NCBI RefSeq assembly: GCF_009928525.1
Contig: NZ_JAABOK010000024.1
Coordinates: forward strand, 1 to 64,000
Origin: Chitinophaga solisilvae
GTDB taxonomy: Bacteria; Bacteroidota; Bacteroidia; Chitinophagales; Chitinophagaceae
Reading direction: 5' to 3'
Length of the DNA: 64,000 nt
Shown here piece by piece: positions 9,411 to 17,166 of the stretch. Position 1 is the first letter of the stretch, and each line of letters starts with the position of its first letter. The notes beneath the pieces are model-generated. The model saw only the letters and a program-made list of their open reading frames with translations, was not told the origin of the DNA and searched no databases. A program made the translations under genes and the position numbers.

Positions 9411-10208
9411 CTACTGTCCGTTGACAATACTTTTAACAGTAAACATGTGTTGATAATTAGCAGCCAGCTGCATGGCATCATTACCGGGGGCCATGATGAC
9501 GGCCATTTTAGTAAAGCTGATGGTATTGGGTGTAAACCATTTGCCGGCGTTGGCCTGCAGATGCAGCTGCGGCAGCTTGCCGGCGGCTATCGTCAGGGGT
9601 TGTGGCAAAGGGATGGTAACCGGCTGTAAAACGCTGTAGGGAGGCTTATATCCCCCTACATGAAACTGAAACTCATGGGAAGCGGAATTAATGACCGGCG
9701 CTGTTCCTTCCAGCTGCGCCATGATGTAGCCGCTGTTCCAGGTCCAGAAGAGGCCGTGTTCAGGCGCGAGCGCGCCGGATTGTACTCCGCTGTTATTGCG
9801 GGCGCTGTCGACCCCGATGAGCAGGCGCACAGCAGTATAGCGACCGGCCGGAATACTGTCCAGCTGCAGCTGCCGGGTGCTGTCGATGGCATCATCCAGC
9901 AGAAAATAGGAAGGAGCAGATTTAATGATTCTTCCTGATTCATCTACAAAAGCAAAATTACTGAGATAATAACGGAAACGGGTAATCGTGAATTTCTCTC
10001 CGGAAGGATTGGTATACTCCTGGTTTCTCTGCAGGGGCTGGTCATTCATCACGTGGGTGACGTATAGCTGCAGTGAAGCATAGGTGACAGGGGCTGGCGG
10101 TGGGTTACCTCCGCCGGAATTACTTTTGGAACAACTGAAAAGACCGCAGCTCAGCAGACAAATCATCAGAAAGCACACGGTGTGGATAGTAAAAATCCGC
10201 AAAATCAT
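9411..10208 (-). CDS. MbnP-like copper-binding lipoprotein
   Basis: A 265-residue protein with lipoprotein signal (hydrophobic core, then LFSCSKSN, Cys26) and a Gly/Pro linker, then an MbnP-type beta-rich domain (about 42-255). Family hallmarks seen: YYLSNFAF near residue 80, HGLFWTWNSGYI (151-162) with two Trp, and HEFQFHVGGY near 180. In the characterised family one Trp is oxidised by the partner di-heme enzyme to kynurenine for copper binding; which Trp here would be modified is not known. The stop abuts the start of the di-heme enzyme. The start codon lies inside a 16-bp perfect stem (10193-10253), suggesting translational control. Confidence 0.8.
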   Translation of the reverse strand: MILRIFTIHTVCFLMICLLSCGLFSCSKSNSGGGNPPPAPVTYASLQLYVTHVMNDQPLQRNQEYTNPSGEKFTITRFRYYLSNFAFVDESGRIIKSAPSYFLLDDAIDSTRQLQLDSIPAGRYTAVRLLIGVDSARNNSGVQSGALAPEHGLFWTWNSGYIMAQLEGTAPVINSASHEFQFHVGGYKPPYSVLQPVTIPLPQPLTIAAGKLPQLHLQANAGKWFTPNTISFTKMAVIMAPGNDAMQLAANYQHMFTVKSIVNGQ

Positions 10209-10253
10209 GGTTTTCCTGTTTCTCTCAGGAAGTTACGATGATTTTGCGGATTT
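10193..10253 (-). promoter_or_regulatory. Stem-loop that sequesters the mbnP-like start codon
   Basis: On the minus strand AAATCCGCAAAATCAT (10253-10238) is perfectly complementary to ATGATTTTGCGGATTT (10208-10193), and the latter is the start codon plus the next four codons and one base. The 29-base loop contains a second hairpin, TTCCTG (10231-10226) with CAGGAA (10218-10213, minus strand order). In mRNA this would bury the initiation region. No ligand is known; copper or heme control would fit the operon but is speculation. Confidence 0.55.
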
Positions 10254-10277
10254 ATCTTGTAAAAGAAAGCGTGGTTG

Positions 10278-11516
10278 TTAACTTCTGCGATAGCCTTTAC
10301 AGCCGTAATAAAATACGACCATAAAGCAGAGCAACGGAATGCCGTAAGCCATGGCGGTTGATTTCCACTCTGTTACAATCCCCATCAGGTAAGGTACAGA
10401 AGCGCCGCCTACGATAGACATTACAATAAACGAAGCTCCCTTTTTGGTATGTTTGCCGAGGTCTTTCACTCCCAGTGCAAAAATAGTCGGGAACATGATA
10501 GACATGAAGAAAAACACCAGTATCAGGGCATATACAGCGGGTGCGCCGTTGCCTGTCATCACAAATGCGCATAATACCACGTTGATCAGCGCGTAGATAG
10601 CCAGCAGTTTATTCGGCGCAATTTTACGCATCAGCGCGGTACCTACGAAGCGGCCGGCGAGGAACAGCACCATACCGGCAGATAACAGGTAAGCGCCTTT
10701 TTCGTTGGAAGTGCCTTTCCAATATTCGGTGGCATAGTTGATGAACAACGCGCCAACACCTACCTGCGCAGCCACATAAAAGAACTGGGCTACCACCCCC
10801 CACACAAAATGTTTATGTGCAAACAGCGGCCGCTGGTCCTGCATAACGGCCTCTCCTTCCGCTTCCGCCTCTTTGATTTCAGGCAACGGGGTGCGGTAAA
10901 AGAAAGCGGCAATCAGCAATACAATCACGCCAATAACGATATAGGTCAGCTGAACAGTAGTCAGATCATCCTTACCACTGCCGAAGAACAATGCACCGCC
11001 GATCACAGGACCTAAAAAGGAACCCAGGCCATTAAAGCACTGGGACAGGTTCAGGCGCTGTTCGGAGGTTTCCTTCTCGCCCAATACGGTCACATACGGG
11101 TTGGCAGCCGTTTCCAGGCATGCCAGTCCGCAGGCCAGTATAAACAATGCCAGCAGAAAGAAATCGAAATTAAGGGCACGGGCAGCCGGATAAAAGAGGA
11201 ATGCACCGGCAGCATACAGGAGCAGCCCCATGATGATGCCTTTCTTGTAACCGAATTTATTCATAAACATGCCGGCAGGAAGCGCCATAATGAAATATGC
11301 ACCGAAGTAAGCGCCCTGCAGTAAAGTAGAGCGTTTAGGCGTGATATTCAATACTTCCTGGAAATGTTTATTCAGTACATCCAGCAGGCCATAGGCAAGG
11401 CCCCATAAAAAAAACAGGCTTGTAACCAGAATAAAAGGTAAAAGGTAGTTACCCGCCTTCGCCCCTTTACCGGGCGTGCTGGTATAGGTGGAATTACTTA
11501 CTGCGCCTCCGGCCAT
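10278..11516 (-). CDS. fucP: Sugar MFS transporter, L-fucose:H+ symporter type
   Basis: A 412-residue inner-membrane protein with about 12 hydrophobic helices. Family features visible are the first-helix region LFFLWGLAYGLLDVLNKHF, the MALPAGMFMNKFGYKKG loop, and ACGLACLETAANPYVTVLG (acidic and Asn residues of the FucP sugar-binding cavity). Length fits FucP (about 410-440). Its position at the end of an operon for oxidative 6-deoxyhexose catabolism makes L-fucose the likeliest substrate, although FucP-family members in Bacteroidota also carry other sugars. Cotranscribed with the upstream SDR gene (52-bp gap). Confidence 0.85.
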   Translation of the reverse strand: MAGGAVSNSTYTSTPGKGAKAGNYLLPFILVTSLFFLWGLAYGLLDVLNKHFQEVLNITPKRSTLLQGAYFGAYFIMALPAGMFMNKFGYKKGIIMGLLLYAAGAFLFYPAARALNFDFFLLALFILACGLACLETAANPYVTVLGEKETSEQRLNLSQCFNGLGSFLGPVIGGALFFGSGKDDLTTVQLTYIVIGVIVLLIAAFFYRTPLPEIKEAEAEGEAVMQDQRPLFAHKHFVWGVVAQFFYVAAQVGVGALFINYATEYWKGTSNEKGAYLLSAGMVLFLAGRFVGTALMRKIAPNKLLAIYALINVVLCAFVMTGNGAPAVYALILVFFFMSIMFPTIFALGVKDLGKHTKKGASFIVMSIVGGASVPYLMGIVTEWKSTAMAYGIPLLCFMVVFYYGCKGYRRS

Positions 11517-11568
11517 AACGAAGAAAATTTAGTGTTTCAGGTTAAAGTAAAAGTTGGTTGGCAATCGC

Positions 11569-12351
11569 TCAGCTGATGGATCGGTCGAGGTGTGTATAAC
11601 CTCCGTCAACGTATAGTATTTGTCCGGTTGTATGTGATGAGCGCGGCGACAACAGGAATACCGTTGTGTCGGCGATTTCTTCTGACGTGGTCATTCTTTT
11701 TTCAAAAGGAATTTTAGCGGTGATAGACGCCAGCTTCTCTTTCGGATCAGGTAAGGAGTTGATCCAGGTTTCATACAGCGGGGTCCATACTTCCGCAGGA
11801 ATTACGGTATTGACCCGCACGGAATGCGGCAGCAGTTCTACTGCCCACTCGCGGGTCAGCGCATTGATAGCACCCTTGGAAGCCGCATAGCCGGAGGTAT
11901 TACCCTGCCCGGTGGTAGCCACTTTGGAGCCGATGTTCACGATATTGCCCCTGGTGCTTTTCAGATACGGCAGCGCATAGTGCGCCAGGTTGTAATAATG
12001 GGAGAGGTTATTCTGTAATGACTGCATGAATTTCTCCGGGTTACCGCTTTCCAGCCCTACGCCATCATTGGCGCCGGCGTTGTTCACGAGTCCGTCTATC
12101 TTTCCGAATTGCGCTACGGTTTCAGCGATCACTTTCTGACAATCTTCTACTACAGACAATTCTGCTTTAATACCGACAGCTTTACCACCGGCTTTTACAA
12201 TATCGTTCACGGTTTTGTTATTGTCTTCCTCATTTCTGCCGGCAATCACTGCTACGCCACCCTCTGCAGCTACCAGTCTGGCAATAGCTTCTCCTATTCC
12301 TTTGGCGCCTCCGGTAACAATAATTACTTTTCCCTGTAATCCTAAATCCAT
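11569..12351 (-). CDS. SDR family L-fucose dehydrogenase (probable)
   Basis: About 260 residues from the ATG at 12351 (MDLGLQGK). An upstream ATG at 12393 would add 14 non-homologous residues and overlap the previous gene, so the later start is chosen. Classical short-chain dehydrogenase: nucleotide-binding TGGAKGIGEA, NNAGAN, catalytic Ser in NIGSKVATTG, and YAASK (Tyr and Lys). The N-terminal and C-terminal (VDGGYTHLDR) regions resemble L-fucose dehydrogenases, which oxidise L-fucose to L-fuconolactone with NAD(P)+. The next gene upstream encodes the matching lactonase. Another 6-deoxyhexose such as L-rhamnose is a possible substrate. Confidence 0.78.
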   Translation of the reverse strand: MDLGLQGKVIIVTGGAKGIGEAIARLVAAEGGVAVIAGRNEEDNNKTVNDIVKAGGKAVGIKAELSVVEDCQKVIAETVAQFGKIDGLVNNAGANDGVGLESGNPEKFMQSLQNNLSHYYNLAHYALPYLKSTRGNIVNIGSKVATTGQGNTSGYAASKGAINALTREWAVELLPHSVRVNTVIPAEVWTPLYETWINSLPDPKEKLASITAKIPFEKRMTTSEEIADTTVFLLSPRSSHTTGQILYVDGGYTHLDRSIS

Positions 12352-12367
12352 ATTCGTGGTATTGATG

Positions 12368-13192
12368 TTATAGATAATAAAATGAGACGGCATTGCCTCC
12401 CATTATTTGATGTTGTTCTGTTGTTGTGAGCCTGGAGATGTAGCTGGTTACAATCTCTTTTACTTCCTGGTAGGAAGCTGCCAGCAGGCATACCGGCCAG
12501 TCGGAACCGAACATCAGGCGGTTGGGCCCGAATGCTTCCAGTACCACATCCAGGAACGGTGTAAACTGTTCCTGCTTCCAGTGATGCCAGTTGGCTTCTG
12601 TTACCAGTCCGCTGAGTTTGCAGTATACATTCGGGGATGCTGCTATCTCCCGCATATGTGCGGCCCATGCTGTAATATCCCCGGTTTTAAAATCCGGTTT
12701 CGCCATATGATCTATGACCAGCCGGTGTTCCGGGAACTGCTTCACAAAAACGGCGGTAGCGGCTAACTGTTTCGGATATACGAGAATATCATAAGAGAAA
12801 TTAAATTTCGCCAGCGCACGGATGCCCCGGCAAAAATCTTCTCTCAGTAAAAAATCTGTATCCGGCTCTGCCTGCACAATATGCCGGAACCCTTTCAGCT
12901 TCGGATGCTGTGCATATGCTGCCAGTCTTTCTTCCACATCAGCAGCCCTGAGATCTGTCCAGCCCACCACGCCCCTGATAAAGGCGTGCCTGTCTGCCAG
13001 CTCCAGCAGAAATGCCGTTTCTGCTTCCGACTGATCTGCCTGTACGGCCACACATCCTTCCATACCGTTTTCTGCCAGCACAGGCTCCAGGTGTTCCGGA
13101 AAGAAATCCTTCCTGATCACCGGCATAGAGTCGTCTATCCAGGCGTCGCGGATGGGATTGTATTGCCAGAAATGTTGATGCGCATCCAACAT
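12368..13192 (-). CDS. Amidohydrolase family L-fuconolactonase (probable)
   Basis: A 274-residue TIM-barrel metal hydrolase of the amidohydrolase_2 type (COG3618). The metal ligands HQHFW at residues 5-9, DHMAKP near 161, and MFGSDWP near 235 (catalytic Asp) are visible. Members in this context hydrolyse L-fucono-1,5-lactone to L-fuconate. It is 16 bp upstream of the SDR dehydrogenase start chosen above. Upstream lies a heptamer hairpin (13212-13357) that separates it from the mutarotase gene. Function is assigned from family and context. Confidence 0.8.
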   Translation of the reverse strand: MLDAHQHFWQYNPIRDAWIDDSMPVIRKDFFPEHLEPVLAENGMEGCVAVQADQSEAETAFLLELADRHAFIRGVVGWTDLRAADVEERLAAYAQHPKLKGFRHIVQAEPDTDFLLREDFCRGIRALAKFNFSYDILVYPKQLAATAVFVKQFPEHRLVIDHMAKPDFKTGDITAWAAHMREIAASPNVYCKLSGLVTEANWHHWKQEQFTPFLDVVLEAFGPNRLMFGSDWPVCLLAASYQEVKEIVTSYISRLTTTEQHQIMGGNAVSFYYL

Positions 13193-13211
13193 GGGTTGTT
13201 TTGATTAATGG

Positions 13212-13357
13212 TCCTATTTTTATTAATTACTAATTACGAATTGCGAATTACGAATGAAAGCGAAGAACAAAATAAAGATTATGCTATCATCATCCGCTTT
13301 GTTCTTCGCTTTCATTCGTAATTCGCAATTCGTAATTCGTAATTAATAAAAATAGGA
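13212..13357. repeat. Intergenic heptamer hairpin inside the fucose gene cluster (copy C)
   Basis: The 60-base arms 13212-13271 and 13298-13357 are reverse complements with a single mismatch; the loop is 26 bases. The outer 19 bases (TCCTATTTTTATTAATTAC) are not part of the shared repeat, yet occur in both arms. Then come ATTACGA/ATTGCGA heptamers and GAAAGCGAAGAACAAA. The right arm ends 1 base before the mutarotase stop codon. Because it lies between co-directional genes of one pathway it could attenuate or punctuate the transcript. Confidence 0.85.
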
Positions 13358-13358
13358 T

Positions 13359-13688
13359 CTATAATGAAAATATCTTATCCATCATGATCCACTTCTCTCC
13401 TGGCTTCGCCACAGGCAATGCCTGCTGGTATTTCCACATGAGCTGCTCCCATTCCTGTACTTTAGGATTGGCAGCGTCCATAGCGCCTTTTTGCTGGAAG
13501 GAGAAGGTATCGTTTACTTCCATTATCATAAACAGGCGGTTACCGGCGCGGTAGATTTCCATGGCGGTGATGCCGCTGTCTGTGATACTCTTTTTTATTT
13601 CGGGCCATACTTCGCGGTGATAGGCTTCGTATTCGCTTATCAGCTGCGGATCATCCACGAGGTCCAGGGCCAGGCAATGTCTTTTCAT
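13359..13688 (-). CDS. L-fucose/L-rhamnose mutarotase (RhaM family)
   Basis: A 109-residue small alpha/beta-barrel enzyme of the L-rhamnose mutarotase family that interconverts sugar anomers. Family features: MKRHCLALDLVDD at the N-terminus, YHREVWPEI, the catalytic-region YRAGNRLFMIMEV, and WIMMDKIFSL at the C-terminus. It presents the anomer needed by the dehydrogenase. Located 5 bases downstream of the FAH-family gene, clearly co-operonic. FucP and the fuconolactonase neighbour favour L-fucose over L-rhamnose. Confidence 0.85.
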   Translation of the reverse strand: MKRHCLALDLVDDPQLISEYEAYHREVWPEIKKSITDSGITAMEIYRAGNRLFMIMEVNDTFSFQQKGAMDAANPKVQEWEQLMWKYQQALPVAKPGEKWIMMDKIFSL

Positions 13689-13693
13689 GTGCG

Positions 13694-14545
13694 TTATTTG
13701 AAGGCTACAGCTGTTTGTCTGGATGTTCCCAGTCCGTCGATACCCAGTTCAATCACGTCGCCGGCTTTCAGGTATACCTGCGGATTCATGCCAAGTCCTA
13801 CGCCCGCCGGGGTTCCGGTGGAGATCACATCTCCGGGGAGCAGGGTCATGAACTGGCTCAGGTAAGATACAACGAATGGTACGTTGAAAATGAAGTTGGA
13901 AGTATTGCCATCCTGCATTTTCTGACCATTAACGGTGAGCCATAAACGAAGATTATTGACATCGCCGATTTCGTCTTTGGTAGCGAGCCATGGACCAAGC
14001 GGAGCGAAGGTATCGCAGCTTTTCCCCTTTACCCACTGACCGCCTCTTTCTATCTGGAAGGCGCGCTCGCTGTAATCGTTGTGCAGGGCGTAGCCGGCTA
14101 CATATTCCAGCGCATCTTTCTCTTCCACATAGGATGCCTTTTTACCGATCACTACCACCAGTTCCACTTCCCAGTCGGTTTTTTCACTGTTACGCGGAAT
14201 GACGAGATCATCGTTCGGACCTACCAGTGCAGAAGTGCTTTTGAAGAAAACGATCGGCTCTGCAGGGATAGCAGCGTTGGTTTCACGCGCATGGTCTGCG
14301 TAGTTGAGGCCGATGCAGATAATTTTGGAAGGACGCTGAATAGGTGCGCCCAGGCGTGTGCCGGCAGGTATCTGCGGACAGCTGCCACTGTGCTGTGCCC
14401 ACCAGGCGGACAGGCGTTCCAGTCCGTTGGTTTCAAAAAATTTCTCTCCGTAATCTTCTCCGAAAGCGCTCACATCGAACATATCGGCGTCTGTAACTAC
14501 GCCTGGTTTTTCCTGTCCTGGCAATCCAAACCTGATCAGTTTCAT
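13694..14545 (-). CDS. Fumarylacetoacetate hydrolase family protein, probable 2,4-diketo-3-deoxy-L-fuconate hydrolase
   Basis: A 283-residue protein of the FAH fold. The catalytic core begins near residue 72 with KIICIGLNYADHA. Metal-binding acidic residues lie in TDWEVELVVVIG (near 128), and GDVISTGTPAGVG (about 242-254) is the family signature. In oxidative L-fucose catabolism this family cleaves 2,4-diketo-3-deoxy-L-fuconate to pyruvate and L-lactate. Placed between the mutarotase and a lipoprotein gene with very short spacers. Members acting on other diketo acids look alike, so substrate is from context. Confidence 0.82.
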   Translation of the reverse strand: MKLIRFGLPGQEKPGVVTDADMFDVSAFGEDYGEKFFETNGLERLSAWWAQHSGSCPQIPAGTRLGAPIQRPSKIICIGLNYADHARETNAAIPAEPIVFFKSTSALVGPNDDLVIPRNSEKTDWEVELVVVIGKKASYVEEKDALEYVAGYALHNDYSERAFQIERGGQWVKGKSCDTFAPLGPWLATKDEIGDVNNLRLWLTVNGQKMQDGNTSNFIFNVPFVVSYLSQFMTLLPGDVISTGTPAGVGLGMNPQVYLKAGDVIELGIDGLGTSRQTAVAFK

Positions 14546-14562
14546 TTCAGTATTTTTAATTG

Positions 14563-15315
14563 TTATTTTTCTATTTTCTTGAGCGTCTGCACCTGCAGGC
14601 GTCCATCTTCCACCTTCATATCGATGAAGGGTTCTACCTTACCGTCTTTCACGAGGGAGAAGTAGATGTGGTCCTGGTTGGCAGTTTCCTGTATCGTAGG
14701 CTGGTAGCCTGCCGGTACGGGAACGAACATACTTTTTCTGACACCGCCGAATTCCACATACAGCTCTACGCTGTCTTTGGTCGTAGCGTCAGGTTTAATT
14801 TCAGCGATAAAATCTGCGATGATCTTTCCTGACTGGAAATTTTTCCGGTAAGATTTTTTCAGATCACCGGCTGCACTTACTTTACCCAGGCCCATGGTAT
14901 TTTCCATATATTTCCAGATACGTTCAGGCGGTGCGGTGGCCCATAGTATTTTCAGGTCATCGCCGCTCTGGCTCGCATGGTAATACCTTACCGCATGGTT
15001 AGGTTTCAGTACACCGATATAGCAGCTGTTAGGCTCATCCCACAACACTTTATAGAGTTCTGATTCAGCCGCATCTTTCAGTACAACCTGTTCAAAAGTT
15101 TTCTCTTTCTTCAGTTCTTTGATCTGAAATTTAATGGTAATCTCCTGGGTATCCTTTTCCTTACCGGAGATAACAACTGCCACCGAACCTGCCGGAGTGG
15201 CGGGTTGCAGCGCAGTGGCCGTATCAGCGGCATTTGCATTTTTATTATTGGTTCCCTGGTTGCAGGCAGTGAATCCGATGGCTGCCAGCGCCAGCCATAC
15301 ACGAAAATGTTGCAT
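14563..15315 (-). CDS. Unrecognised lipoprotein in the fucose operon
   Basis: A 250-residue protein with lipoprotein signal MQHFRVWLALAAIGFTAC (Cys18) and a low-complexity Asn/Ala/Thr linker to about residue 42. The remainder is predicted mixed beta-rich and highly charged, with no motif I recognise. It is located 17 bp upstream of the FAH gene and 64 bp downstream of the second SDR gene, all on the same strand, so it is probably transcribed with the sugar-oxidation genes. A role in surface or periplasmic sugar handling is possible but nothing in the sequence proves it. Confidence 0.7.
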   Translation of the reverse strand: MQHFRVWLALAAIGFTACNQGTNNKNANAADTATALQPATPAGSVAVVISGKEKDTQEITIKFQIKELKKEKTFEQVVLKDAAESELYKVLWDEPNSCYIGVLKPNHAVRYYHASQSGDDLKILWATAPPERIWKYMENTMGLGKVSAAGDLKKSYRKNFQSGKIIADFIAEIKPDATTKDSVELYVEFGGVRKSMFVPVPAGYQPTIQETANQDHIYFSLVKDGKVEPFIDMKVEDGRLQVQTLKKIEK

Positions 15316-15379
15316 GATCTATAATTATAAATGAATGAATGTTAGGCTGTAAGATACCTACATTCATCACATTAATAAA

Positions 15380-16162
15380 TTAATTATTCAACCGGATAAA
15401 GCCGCCATCAATCGGATAATCGCATCCGGTGATGAAGCCGGCTTCGTCGGAGCAGAGGTAGAGTGCGAGGTTGCCCACTTCCACCGGTTTTGCCATGCGG
15501 CCGATAGGCTGTGTTTTACTCAGCTTATCAAACATTTCCGCTTCCTTACCGGGATAGTTTTTAGCGATAAATCCATCCACAAACGGCGTATGCACCCTGG
15601 CCGGAGATACGCAGTTACAGCGGATGTTGCTGCCCAGGTAATCTTTAGCCACAGACAGCGTCATGGTGAGTACCGCCCCTTTACTCATAGAGTAGGCCAG
15701 CCTGTCAGGGATGCCTACACTGGAAGCGATAGACGCTATATTGAGGATCACGCCGCCACCCTGCGCCTTCATCTGTTTCACCACGGCATACATGCAGTTA
15801 TACGTACCTTTTACATTCACCTGGTATACGCGGTCGAAGTCCTGTTCAGTAGTATTTTCCAGATTACCTACGTGGGCAATGCCCGCGCAGTTGACAAGAA
15901 TATCCAGTTTGCCGGCTGTTTTCACAATACCTTCCATCACGCTGATCACTGCGGCCTGATCTGCCACGTTGCAGGCATGTACCTGCGCCTGTCCGCCTGC
16001 AGCCCTGATTTCTTCCGCCGTGCTTTTGCCTCCTTCTTCATTCAGCTCTATAATATGTACCTGCGCACCCTGAGCGCCAAAGGTTTTAGCGATTGCCTGT
16101 CCTATGCCGCTACCGCCTCCGGTGATAACTGCCACTTTGTGATCTAATCTGAACAGCTCCAT
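15380..16162 (-). CDS. SDR family oxidoreductase, probable 2-keto-3-deoxy-L-fuconate dehydrogenase
   Basis: A 260-residue classical short-chain dehydrogenase: TGGGSGIGQAIA nucleotide site, NCAGIAHVG, catalytic Ser in NIASIASSVG, YSMSK (Tyr/Lys), and C-terminal GCDYPIDGGF. It is the first gene of the minus-strand cluster. In the L-fucose oxidative route a second SDR oxidises 2-keto-3-deoxy-L-fuconate at C4 before the FAH-family cleavage, and this gene is the natural candidate. The two SDR roles (here and 11569-12351) are assigned by resemblance and could be swapped. The divergent spacer to 16310 should contain its promoter. Confidence 0.78.
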   Translation of the reverse strand: MELFRLDHKVAVITGGGSGIGQAIAKTFGAQGAQVHIIELNEEGGKSTAEEIRAAGGQAQVHACNVADQAAVISVMEGIVKTAGKLDILVNCAGIAHVGNLENTTEQDFDRVYQVNVKGTYNCMYAVVKQMKAQGGGVILNIASIASSVGIPDRLAYSMSKGAVLTMTLSVAKDYLGSNIRCNCVSPARVHTPFVDGFIAKNYPGKEAEMFDKLSKTQPIGRMAKPVEVGNLALYLCSDEAGFITGCDYPIDGGFIRLNN

Positions 16163-16309
16163 AATAAAAAATTTAAGGGTTCTAAAATACCTATTTTAGC
16201 AAGGGCATTGCAATTGTATTTTCACTGTATTTCATACTTTCTTGCCTAATTTTCGCAAAATTCAATAATTTTCGGAGGAATTGAATGCATCTCATCAAAT
16301 TTTCGAGTC

Positions 16310-16990
16310 ATGAAACACCTGCTGCTGACCATCCTGGCAGGCGCTCTTTTCAGCGCTGCCCCTGCCCAACAGATAACGCCCAACAAATACGGGCTGCGCG
16401 TACTTACCACCTGGCAGCAATATGATACCCTGGTCAGCAAAGACAGCAGCCAGCAGCTGGTAGACCTGGAGACATTTATTCCGGGCATCAGGAAAGATGT
16501 GCGCTATGCTACCACCAACAATTTCACCAGGCAACAACTGTATACCGGCACCGCCATCTACCTGCGCAAACCCGCCGCTGTAAAGCTGAAAGCCATACAG
16601 GCAGCACTGGCGAAGAAAGGCTACGGCTTGCTGATATATGATGCTTACCGCCCCTATCACGTTACGGAGGCTATGTTTAAGATAATCCCCAATGATAAAT
16701 ATGCCGCCGATCCCCGGAAAGGATCCGGGCATAACCGCGGCGTAGCCGTAGACCTCAGCATGGTATCCCTGAAAACAGGAAAGCCCGTGGCCATGCCTAC
16801 GGACTTCGACGACTTCACTATAAAAGCGCATGAAAACTATTACCCTTCCGACCCCACCATCACGGCTAACCGCAAACTACTGCGCGACACCATGAAACAA
16901 TACGGCTTTAAAGGCTCCAGCACGGAATGGTGGCATTTTTATCTGCCAGATTATACGCGGTTCCCGCTGATGGACATTGTTTTGAATTAA
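16310..16990 (+). CDS. Secreted D-alanyl-D-alanine dipeptidase, VanX/DdpX type
   Basis: A 226-residue M15D peptidase with signal peptide (MKHLLLTILAGALFSAAPAQ). All VanX hallmarks are seen: YDAYRPY with the transition-state Arg114, zinc ligands His141 and Asp148 in GSGHNRGVAVDLS, catalytic Glu206 and zinc ligand His209 in TEWWHF. It hydrolyses D-Ala-D-Ala dipeptide. With an export signal and no vanH/vanA neighbours, peptidoglycan-turnover scavenging in the periplasm is more likely than glycopeptide resistance. It is divergent from the fucose cluster and followed by hairpins. Confidence 0.92.
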   Translation: MKHLLLTILAGALFSAAPAQQITPNKYGLRVLTTWQQYDTLVSKDSSQQLVDLETFIPGIRKDVRYATTNNFTRQQLYTGTAIYLRKPAAVKLKAIQAALAKKGYGLLIYDAYRPYHVTEAMFKIIPNDKYAADPRKGSGHNRGVAVDLSMVSLKTGKPVAMPTDFDDFTIKAHENYYPSDPTITANRKLLRDTMKQYGFKGSSTEWWHFYLPDYTRFPLMDIVLN

Positions 16991-17030
16991 TTACGAATTG
17001 CGAATTACGAATGAGGAGCGGAGATTAACG
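16987..17030. repeat. Heptamer repeat half-element (copy D, one arm only)
   Basis: AATTAATTACGAATTGCGAA followed by TTACGAATGAGGAGCGGAGA is a left arm of the heptamer family. No matching right arm is found; instead a family-2 hairpin starts at 17039. It overlaps the end of the dipeptidase gene. Confidence 0.65.
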
Positions 17031-17038
17031 GGGAGTTA

Positions 17039-17156
17039 TTATTTGAGATTTGGTTATTTGAGATTTTGCAGCTTATCCTGGTTTTCTTTTGTACCGGTAA
17101 GTACAAGGGAAAACCAGGATAAGCTGCAAAATCTCAAATAACCAAATCTCAAATAA
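17039..17156. repeat. Family-2 hairpin with 48-bp perfect arms (copy 2)
   Basis: Arm 17039-17086 and arm 17109-17156 are exact reverse complements over 48 bases, with a 22-base loop. The outer 31 bases hold two copies of TTATTTGAGATTT; the inner 17 (from GCAGCTTATCC on) are unique to this element. It lies between convergent genes ending at 16990 and 17167 and would work as a bidirectional transcription terminator. Confidence 0.85.
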
Positions 17157-17166
17157 GTAAATGCAT

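Noticed and set aside
16310..16990. Vancomycin-resistance determinant
   Set aside because: The VanX-like enzyme has a signal peptide and no vanH, vanA or vanRS neighbours; peptidoglycan turnover is the simpler reading.
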